Below, piece by piece: positions 6,525-11,850 of a DNA stretch of 13,430 nucleotides. The DNA lies in NCBI GenBank assembly GCA_001789355.1, contig MFZI01000003.1:1326-14755 (forward strand). Direction: 5' to 3'. The notes beneath the pieces are model-generated. The model ran no database searches. It was not told the DNA's origin and saw only the letters and a list, made by a program, of their open reading frames with translations. The stretch comes from Candidatus Roizmanbacteria bacterium RIFCSPHIGHO2_01_FULL_39_8. Its GTDB lineage: Bacteria > Patescibacteriota > Microgenomatia > UBA1406 > GWC2-37-13. The position numbers were made by a program, and so were the translations under genes. Each line of letters begins with the position of its first letter. Position 1 is the first letter of the stretch.

Positions 6525-7109
6525 ATGAATAAAGTCAAAGTTTTACTTTTTGATTTTACTGGGGTAATCGCGATCGATGGATTTTGGGATTGGATGGGAA
6601 AAAATATTTCAAATATTGAGGAATACAGAAATTATTTTAAAGAAAAAGCTATAAAGTGGGACAAGGGAGACATTTCTATACGTGAAGAAGTAAAGAAGTT
6701 TGCTGCGAGAGTCAATGTTCCCTTCATAAAAGTGTGGCAAGGGATCGTGGGCGGATTCAAGGCTAACGAAGGAATGTTGGAATTTATCAGTTCGTTAAAG
6801 CCAAAATATAAAATCGTTATTCTTTCAAATTTTCCACGAGAGTTATTCAATGAGCTGATAAAAAAGTTTTCTCTCACAAGTTATTTCGATGGCTTTATCA
6901 TTTCTTCCGACTATCATTTAATTAAGCCCGACCCAAAGTTTTACATGGTCGCTCTGTCCAAATTACAGATAAAAAAAGATGAGTGTTTCTTCATAGACGA
7001 TAAGATGGAAAACGTTAACGCGGCGCAAAAACTCGGAATAAAAAGCATCTTGTATAAGGATAGCGATCAATGTACATTTGAACTCAAGAAACTCGATATA
7101 TCAGGATGA
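6525..7109 (+). CDS. HAD superfamily hydrolase with Thr at the second motif I position
   Basis: The 194-residue product is a HAD-like hydrolase of subfamily IA type with an alpha-helical cap (about 17-80). Motif I is DFTGV (nucleophile D10), motif II is ILSNFP with S101, motif III is IKPDPKFY with K134, and motif IV is FIDDKMENV with D158 and D159. Typical phosphatases have Asp two residues after the nucleophile (DxD); here it is T12. Some HAD-IA groups (dehalogenases, phosphonatases, the YihX-like group) also lack that Asp, so the protein may still be active but with altered chemistry or substrate. It probably shares a transcript with the SDR gene upstream. Its last nine bases overlap the 3' end of the convergent CPXCG gene. 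Confidence 0.87.
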   Translation: MNKVKVLLFDFTGVIAIDGFWDWMGKNISNIEEYRNYFKEKAIKWDKGDISIREEVKKFAARVNVPFIKVWQGIVGGFKANEGMLEFISSLKPKYKIVILSNFPRELFNELIKKFSLTSYFDGFIISSDYHLIKPDPKFYMVALSKLQIKKDECFFIDDKMENVNAAQKLGIKSILYKDSDQCTFELKKLDISG

Positions 7110-7292
7110 TTCCTCTTGCTGTGCAGAACTAAATGAATCGATTGTATTATTTTTTACCCTATATGTTATCGATATCGGTCGACAACATATTTCACAGTCT
7201 TCAAAATATTGCTGCTCATCAATTGAAAGGTCAATCAATATCGAAATTCTCTCTCCGCAATACGGGCAATTAAAGAAATATTCCTCTTCCAT
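7101..7292 (-). CDS. CPXCG motif-containing cysteine-rich zinc-ribbon protein
   Basis: The 63-residue product matches the small CPXCG family: an acidic MEEEYFF start, CPYCG (C9, C12), the conserved ISILIDLSIDEQQYFEDC stretch, and a second cluster CEICCRP (C33, C36, C37). The paired Cys positions should bind one zinc ion. Members are common and of unknown function; nothing here adds a role. The gene is convergent with, and overlaps by nine bases, the HAD hydrolase gene. A TAAAAT box seven bases before ATG 7292 suggests a leaderless mRNA. The longer plus-strand frame over the same bases is a shadow. Confidence 0.85.
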   Translation of the reverse strand: MEEEYFFNCPYCGERISILIDLSIDEQQYFEDCEICCRPISITYRVKNNTIDSFSSAQQEESS

Positions 7293-7305
7293 AGAATCTA
7301 TTTTA
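7293..7305 (-). promoter_or_regulatory. -10 box with seven-base spacing to ATG 7292
   Basis: On the minus strand TAAAAT (7305-7300, five of six consensus bases) is followed by seven bases and ATG 7292, close to the leaderless arrangement seen elsewhere. Confidence 0.48.
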
Positions 7306-7362
7306 GGTGAAAGAAAGCCGTTGTGCCATTTCTGGAGTGGAAGAGATGAAGAAAGTTAAGTG

Positions 7363-7435
7363 GGTGATCGACGGGATTTGAACCCGCAACATTCGCCTCC
7401 ACAGGGCGACGCTCTACCATTGAGCTACGACCACC
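7363..7435 (-). tRNA. tRNA-His (anticodon GTG)
   Basis: The minus strand folds into a complete cloverleaf. The acceptor stem GTGGTCG pairs with CGATCAC (one G-U pair), the D arm is GCTC/GAGC, the anticodon stem TCGCC/GGCGA encloses loop CTGTGGA with anticodon GTG at 7402-7400, and the T arm has loop TTCAAAT. The gene encodes the extra G-1 (7435) opposite discriminator C73 (7363), the identity pair for histidyl-tRNA synthetase. The bases after C73 are CAC, so CCA is not encoded and must be added after transcription. Confidence 0.96.
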
Positions 7436-7487
7436 AATAGCCATATTTTAACAAAATCTGAAACTATTTGATATTTATTGAAATAAG

Positions 7488-7511
7488 TAGAAATTAGTTG
7501 TTAAATTAATG
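7488..7511. repeat. Left flank of the four-helix-bundle unit, inverted match to 7904-7925
   Basis: AAATTAATG (7503-7511) and TAGAAATT (7488-7495) are the reverse complements of CATTAATTT (7904-7912) and AATTTCTA (7908-7915 and 7918-7925) beyond the gene. The wider flank, read on the minus strand, also shows TTTC spaced by ten bases. The match is imperfect and AT-rich, so chance similarity remains possible. Confidence 0.4.
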
Positions 7512-7519
7512 TTATAAAC

Positions 7520-7909
7520 ATGAATTATATATTACTTAAAGATCTGGAAGTTTATATATAAGCAAGAGAATTGTCCTCCGTTGCATGGAAAATTTACAAT
7601 AAGCTAGATTGGGAAAGTAAGAAAATAATGGGCCTTCAGTTTATAACAGCTGTTGATTCAATAGGTGCAAACATAGCGGAAGGATATACAAGATTTCATT
7701 ATTTAGATGAAATTAAATTCTTTTACAACAGTCGTGGTTCTTTTTCAGAAGCTAAAGAACATTGGTTGGAGTTACTTAAAGAGAGAAATAAAGTAAGTCA
7801 GGAAGATTATAAAGTATTTAAAACAATCTCTGAGAGATTATCTTTAAAACTTAATAATTTCATTTCTTCAACTTATAAGGCCAAAAACATTTCAACAAAT
7901 TTCCATTAA
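7520..7909 (+). pseudogene. Four-helix-bundle protein (23S rRNA IVS family), interrupted by in-frame TAA
   Basis: The frame from ATG 7520 begins with MNYILLKDLEVYI, then TAA (7559-7561), then continues in the same frame as ARELSSVAWKIYNKLDW to the stop at 7909. Both sides together give the normal start and full length (about 129 codons) of the four-helix-bundle/S23 family found in 23S rRNA intervening sequences and as free-standing genes. Family marks include IGANIAEGY, FYNSRGS and LNNFI. The family usually has a hydrophobic residue such as Leu before Ala-Arg-Glu, so one T-to-A change (TTA to TAA) explains the stop. A shorter product could start at TTG 7571, losing about 17 residues of helix 1. 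The cellular role of the family is not known. Stop readthrough, sequencing error or true decay cannot be told apart here. Confidence 0.8.
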
Positions 7910-7950
7910 TTTCTATCAATTTCTATTAGTTTCTTTATTGATTTGTTGAA
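7891..7950 (+). repeat. Four-unit 10-bp tandem array inside a perfect 10-bp inverted repeat
   Basis: Four units start with TTTC: TTTCCATTAA (7900), TTTCTATCAA (7910), TTTCTATTAG (7920) and TTTCTTTATT (7930). The array is bounded by TTCAACAAAT (7891-7900) and its exact reverse complement ATTTGTTGAA (7941-7950). The left part covers the last codons and the stop of the four-helix-bundle gene. As RNA it could form a stem with a loop of about 40 bases. Confidence 0.75.
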
Positions 7951-7977
7951 GTCTTTCTGTTATTCTTTCATTCACTT

Positions 7978-8625
7978 ATGGATATCAAATATTTCGGTCA
8001 CTCAGCTTTTTTCCTCCGCTCAAAAGATGCAAAAGTTGTCACGGATCCTTTTGATCCAAAGATGACCGGAATAAAGTTCCCTAAAACTGAAGCAGACATT
8101 GTTACCATCTCTCATCAGCATGAGGATCACAACTACAAAGAAGGGATTTCGGGTACTCCTTTATTTATCGAAATGCCCGGCGAGTATGAAAAAAATGGAG
8201 TTCGCGTTACCGGTTTCCAGACATATCATGACAAGAAAAAAGGTGAGGAAAGAGGGGAAAATGTCGCATATAAAATAGAAGCAGACGGTATTTCACTACT
8301 CCATTGTGGAGATTTAGGGATTGTTTGGGAGGATTCATTTATCGACCAGCTGGGAGAAATTAACGTTCTGATGGTTCCTGTCGGAGGGGTTTACACAATC
8401 GATGCAAATGAAGCGATTGAATTGGTTAAGAAAATTGAACCTTCACTAGTTATTCCCATGCATTATAAAACTGCAATGCATAGTAAAGATGCGGCGATTT
8501 CTCCTGTCGATGAATTTTTGAAAAAGATGGCTGTCGAAGCTGTATCTCCCACACCCAAACTTACTATAAAAAAAGAAGACCTCTTGGATGAAATGAAAAC
8601 GGTAGTGATGGAAATATCAAATTAA
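7978..8625 (+). CDS. MBL-fold metallo-hydrolase (Lactamase_B_3 / UlaG-like)
   Basis: The 215-residue product has the metallo-beta-lactamase fold signature: H8 in KYFGHSAF, the VTDPFDP segment, the metal-binding SHQHEDH (H46, H48, D50, H51), GEY (68-70), H84, HCGDLG (H109, D112) and the terminal PMHYKT (H162). These residues can hold a two-metal centre in a cytosolic hydrolase. Similar small proteins are related to L-ascorbate-6-phosphate lactonase UlaG and appear common in CPR genomes, but no substrate can be named. ATG 7978 has no Shine-Dalgarno; TATTCT at 7961-7966 is a possible -10 box giving a leader of about 5 bases. It lies directly after the repeat array of the four-helix-bundle unit. 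Confidence 0.9.
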   Translation: MDIKYFGHSAFFLRSKDAKVVTDPFDPKMTGIKFPKTEADIVTISHQHEDHNYKEGISGTPLFIEMPGEYEKNGVRVTGFQTYHDKKKGEERGENVAYKIEADGISLLHCGDLGIVWEDSFIDQLGEINVLMVPVGGVYTIDANEAIELVKKIEPSLVIPMHYKTAMHSKDAAISPVDEFLKKMAVEAVSPTPKLTIKKEDLLDEMKTVVMEISN

Positions 8626-8723
8626 AATTCCAATAACCAATCCACAAGTAATCCAAATAAACTTCAAAGTCCAAAATACCAACGTATCAAAGAAAACTAT
8701 TTGAAAATTGTAAATTGGAATTT
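8625..8723. repeat. CA-rich spacer bounded by a perfect 10-bp inverted repeat
   Basis: AAATTCCAAT (8625-8634) and its exact reverse complement ATTGGAATTT (8714-8723) enclose a spacer rich in CCAA and CAA motifs on its left side and TTG on its right. A second inner pair, TTCAAA (8663-8668) with TTTGAA (8699-8704), extends the symmetry. It follows the MBL gene stop and precedes dnaB. It may be a folded 3' element or a small interspersed repeat. Confidence 0.55.
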
Positions 8724-8757
8724 GTTTGTATCTTGTTAGTTGCAACTCGAGATTTAT

Positions 8758-10089
8758 ATGGCAGTATCAGAAGCATTCAAGGTTCCTCCCCACGATGAAG
8801 AAGCAGAAAAATCCGTGCTTGGTGCAATTCTCATAGACTCATCTGCTATTGGATTGGTAGCGGAATTTTTGAAATCCGAGCACTTTTACCTTCCCCAACA
8901 TCAGGACATCTACTCGTCGATGATTATTCTCTATGAAAAACAGCAGCCAATCGATTTGGTAACAATTGCTGATCAATTGAAGAGTGAGGGGAATGTGAAA
9001 AAAATAGGGGGAAAGACATATCTTTCAGATCTCATCAATACCGTTCCGACTTCTGCCTATGTTGAACACTATGCCCGCATCATCGTCAGCCAGTATGTAA
9101 AAAGAAAACTGATCGAGATGTCTTCGCGTATGGTAGAAAAAGCGTTTGACGAGAAAGGCGATGTCCGAAGACTTCTCGACCAAGCGGAAGTGGACATTTT
9201 TGCTCTTGCACAATCACATCTCCGCCAGGACTTCATCGAGATTAAAGAGATTCTGGCTGAGAGTTTTGAGCGACTCGAAGAGTTCATGAAAAAGGGATCA
9301 CACCTGAGAGGGCTTACTTCGGGTTTTCGCGATCTAGACAATAAACTTGCAGGGATGCAGGATTCTAATCTTTTGATTTTGGCGGCTCGCCCGGGGATTG
9401 GCAAAACTACTCTCGCTTTAAATATGGCTCTTCATGCTGCAACAAAAGAAAAAACGCCGGTTGGATTTTTTTCACTCGAGATGAGTAAGGAAGAGCTCGT
9501 GGACAGACTACTGGTTGGACAAGCAGATATCGATGCCTGGCGATTAAAGACAGGTAAGTTAACCGACGAGGAATTAAAGAGATTGACAGAAGCGATGGGA
9601 GAGCTCTCAGAAGCACCTATCTTTATCGATGATACTCCAGGTGCAACCATCCTTGAAATGCGGACTAAGGCGAGAAAACTGAAGATGGAAAAAGACATAA
9701 AACTCGTCATTGTTGACTATCTCCAACTTGCGGACTCAGGAAGAAGATTCGATAACCGAGTCCAGGAGGTTTCTTTTGTATCACAGGGATTGAAGAATCT
9801 GGCCCGTGAACTTCGTATTCCGGTCCTGGCGATCTCACAGCTTTCACGTGCAGTCGAGCAAAGGAATAGCAGGAAGCCCCAATTGGCAGACCTTCGTGAA
9901 TCAGGCGCGATCGAACAGGATGCTGACGTAGTCATGTTTATCTACTACGAAGAAGACAGCGAGGATTTATTGGACCAAAGCAAGCGTTTGGTCAAACTCT
10001 ATATAGCCAAGCACCGTAACGGCCCCACAGGTGAGATTGACCTCATGTTCAGAGGAGATAGAGTCAAGTTCTACGGAGTTGAAAAATAA
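8758..10089 (+). CDS. dnaB: Replicative DNA helicase DnaB
   Basis: From ATG 8758 the product has 443 residues, normal for DnaB. The N-terminal domain (about 1-105) starts VPPHDEEAEKSVLGA and includes EHFYLPQHQDIY; the C-terminal RecA-like ATPase domain (about 165-443) shows Walker A ARPGIGKTT (210-218), FFSLEMS, Walker B VIVDYLQL (D320), ISQLSRAVE, DLRESGAIEQDAD and the arginine-finger region AKHRNGPTGEI. It forms the hexameric ring that unwinds DNA at the fork and recruits primase. No intein is present. The frame is open back to TTG 8740, which sits five bases after TATCTT (8729-8734), so a leaderless TTG start adding six residues is possible; ATG 8758 fits family alignments better. No Shine-Dalgarno is visible at either. 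Confidence 0.96.
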   Translation: MAVSEAFKVPPHDEEAEKSVLGAILIDSSAIGLVAEFLKSEHFYLPQHQDIYSSMIILYEKQQPIDLVTIADQLKSEGNVKKIGGKTYLSDLINTVPTSAYVEHYARIIVSQYVKRKLIEMSSRMVEKAFDEKGDVRRLLDQAEVDIFALAQSHLRQDFIEIKEILAESFERLEEFMKKGSHLRGLTSGFRDLDNKLAGMQDSNLLILAARPGIGKTTLALNMALHAATKEKTPVGFFSLEMSKEELVDRLLVGQADIDAWRLKTGKLTDEELKRLTEAMGELSEAPIFIDDTPGATILEMRTKARKLKMEKDIKLVIVDYLQLADSGRRFDNRVQEVSFVSQGLKNLARELRIPVLAISQLSRAVEQRNSRKPQLADLRESGAIEQDADVVMFIYYEEDSEDLLDQSKRLVKLYIAKHRNGPTGEIDLMFRGDRVKFYGVEK

Positions 10090-10112
10090 CTTCTTTTTTT
10101 CTTAGTATGCAA

Positions 10113-10126
10113 TACTATTGCTCCAT
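10113..10126 (+). promoter_or_regulatory. -10-like box before the small membrane protein gene
   Basis: TACTAT (10113-10118) lies eight bases before ATG 10127. It matches four of six consensus bases and fits a near-leaderless mRNA. Confidence 0.35.
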
Positions 10127-10438
10127 ATGAAATTAGTACATCTTCCCACCCCTACAAATACTCCAAGACGAGAGGCGAATGATGCTCCGGTTCCAATTCT
10201 TGAGGCAGCTCAGTTTTGGACAGCCATAGCAGCTGCCTATCTAGGTATTCTCGCAACTAATTTTTTTCTTGGACCTACAGTCATACATAATCTTGCCCAG
10301 ATGTCATTTCAAAATTCGGCCATTGCTGAATGGGTAGGATCAAATCTGCAGTTCATTGCCCATCCTGTCACGGATGCTATAGCCATTTTGGGTATGGTTG
10401 GTTCAGGAGCGAATGCCATATTCAGAAGGCCTAGATAA
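10127..10438 (+). CDS. Hypothetical small membrane protein with two hydrophobic segments
   Basis: From ATG 10127 the product has 103 residues. A Pro/Thr-rich polar start (about 1-24) is followed by a hydrophobic segment (about 29-53, FWTAIAAAYLGIL), a polar linker (about 54-78) and a second, Gly/Ala-rich segment (about 80-97, ending SGANAIF), closed by a basic RRPR tail that would sit in the cytoplasm. The frame is open three codons further to TTG 10118, but that codon overlaps the -10 box, so ATG 10127 is preferred. It follows dnaB by 37 bases and converges on the gene at 10464-11750. I do not recognise a family. Confidence 0.6.
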   Translation: MKLVHLPTPTNTPRREANDAPVPILEAAQFWTAIAAAYLGILATNFFLGPTVIHNLAQMSFQNSAIAEWVGSNLQFIAHPVTDAIAILGMVGSGANAIFRRPR

Positions 10439-10463
10439 CTGCGAAGTCTTCCACTTTTATTAG

Positions 10464-11750
10464 TCATTTTTGCATTCGGGATGAGGCTAAAGTATTGATT
10501 TGATCTAAGCTTGTAAGCTGATCTAAGTCAGTTGCAACTTTTATCGGTCCTTGTGCACTCATGTAAAAAACACCTCTCGTTGCCCCACCAATTTTTAGAA
10601 CAAATGACGGGAGAATATTCAGCAAAGCAGCAAAGTTGTATGAATGGTAGGCAGAGCCTGTTCTATTGATAAGATCAAGATCTTTATTGGCAGGATTATC
10701 CGTTAAATTGTCATAGGGCAACACTTTTGAAAATTCATCAAGTATATGATCAGCAGTCCATTTTGTCGCAACCGACAAATCAGAGCCGAAGTATTTACCG
10801 TCTCCTTGATAGCTACGCGCCATAAATTTTAGAAAAATCGTTACGTCCCACAGAGATTGATCGAGTCGACCAGCATTTTTTTCCAAAAAATATTCCAATA
10901 TTTTTGCAGCCGAAACTGGTTTGCCGTTGTTTTTTTGCACCTCCTCTTCAACAAACCGTTTTGTAAGTAAGATATCTTTTTCAATTTCTTTACTCAGTTT
11001 GGCATTAATGATCTTATCGTTTGGTTTAGTTTCTCTATAGTCGAGTGGTACCTCTGCAGCTTCATAAGCTCTTTGGAAAGTCCCGCTTAGAGGAATTACA
11101 AGCGTTATGAAAAAGTTTTGCCGATCATTACTAAAGCCAAAGGCATCAAGTGCTTGTTTTGGCATTGCATCAAAAAGTTTGGAGATAGCTATATCGGCTC
11201 TTATTCCTAGAGTCGAAACATCTTCTTCCCCTGCTTTGATTTTTGGATCAGCCAATATATCTTTTACTGCTTTTTTATAATATTCTTCATTTCTGAAATC
11301 CTTACTCTTGATGTAAGTTGCTTTTCTCCCGTTCTTTTCATATTCACTGAGGGCTCCTTCTACTTGTGCAATAAGTGGTCGATAATGAGGGTTTTCTTTT
11401 ACATCTACATTTTCAGAGGTATCTAAATTATATTTGAGAGAAGAAGCCCAATTTATCGTCATTGCGGCTGCGGAAATAAGAGGGTTCATGGAACCAGAAT
11501 GCTCTACTAAAGCGTTTGCACCTGATAATGCGATTTCTTGTTGAATACTTTGATTTGTTGCTGCTAAACCCAAACTTGAACATGCTCCCAACAGAGTAAA
11601 TGCTGAGGCAAGAGCGACTTTAGGATCGATTCCTTTACTTTTTCTATGAGGCGTTTCAGGTGAGGTTGGCGGAATTTTATTTTCGACTTGCATATTTTTT
11701 GCAGGGATCAGTGTTTTCGGGAGAGTTGAAGTTTCTACCGGTTCATTCAT
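10464..11750 (-). CDS. Protein of unknown function with one N-terminal membrane segment
   Basis: The 428-residue product is not recognised. Residues 1-42 are polar and Pro/Thr-rich, probably disordered. A single hydrophobic segment (about 43-64) follows a basic HRKSKGIDPK stretch and contains LGAC at C57, which resembles a lipobox but sits unusually far from the N terminus. The remaining ~360 residues look soluble and mostly helical, rich in charged residues (SKEIEKDILLTKRFVEEEV), and end with VFYMSAQGPIKVATDL. Topology suggests a large extracytoplasmic domain. No catalytic motif stands out. ATG 11750 is six bases after TAGAAT, supporting this start. It lies 100 bases downstream of copA on the same strand, but has its own promoter and a folded element between, so a shared function is not implied. 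Confidence 0.7.
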   Translation of the reverse strand: MNEPVETSTLPKTLIPAKNMQVENKIPPTSPETPHRKSKGIDPKVALASAFTLLGACSSLGLAATNQSIQQEIALSGANALVEHSGSMNPLISAAAMTINWASSLKYNLDTSENVDVKENPHYRPLIAQVEGALSEYEKNGRKATYIKSKDFRNEEYYKKAVKDILADPKIKAGEEDVSTLGIRADIAISKLFDAMPKQALDAFGFSNDRQNFFITLVIPLSGTFQRAYEAAEVPLDYRETKPNDKIINAKLSKEIEKDILLTKRFVEEEVQKNNGKPVSAAKILEYFLEKNAGRLDQSLWDVTIFLKFMARSYQGDGKYFGSDLSVATKWTADHILDEFSKVLPYDNLTDNPANKDLDLINRTGSAYHSYNFAALLNILPSFVLKIGGATRGVFYMSAQGPIKVATDLDQLTSLDQINTLASSRMQK

Positions 11751-11762
11751 ATTAATATTCTA
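11751..11762 (-). promoter_or_regulatory. -10 box with six-base spacing to ATG 11750
   Basis: On the minus strand TAGAAT (11762-11757, five of six consensus bases) is followed by ATTAAT and ATG 11750. The predicted transcription start is the A of ATG. Confidence 0.52.
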
Positions 11763-11782
11763 ACAAAATTAGAACAACTCCA

Positions 11783-11841
11783 GACTATGGCTATGCCCTA
11801 ATTTCAACCGACCCGGTTGCAAAGAGGGCCATGCAATAGTC
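11783..11841 (-). other. Nested hairpin downstream of copA
   Basis: The outer arms GACTATGGCTATGCCC (11783-11798) and GGGCCATGCAATAGTC (11826-11841) pair over about 14 positions with one mismatch and two bulges. Inside them CAACCG (11805-11810) and CGGTTG (11814-11819) form a second 6-bp hairpin with an ACC loop. It lies ten bases past the copA stop. No T tract follows on the minus strand, so an intrinsic terminator is not proven; it may protect the 3' end of the copA mRNA or act as a protein site. Confidence 0.5.
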
Positions 11842-11850
11842 CATCTAATA

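Noticed and set aside
7078..7359. Plus-strand frame over the CPXCG gene
   Set aside because: The minus strand encodes the recognised CPXCG protein with both Cys clusters and a -10 box; the plus frame has no support.
7559..7561. Reassigned stop codon explaining the TAA
   Set aside because: Known CPR recoding concerns TGA (as Gly in some groups), not TAA, and TAA is used as the normal stop by many genes in this window.
7520..7909. Avd-type accessory gene of a diversity-generating retroelement
   Set aside because: The four-helix-bundle family includes Avd, but no reverse transcriptase, template repeat or variable repeat is found nearby.
7891..7950. Possible CRISPR array at the 10-bp repeats
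   Set aside because: Units are 10 bp, directly adjacent and without spacers, and no cas genes are present.
8758..10089. Intein in DnaB
   Set aside because: The gene has normal DnaB length and continuous Walker A and B regions; no intein motifs are seen.
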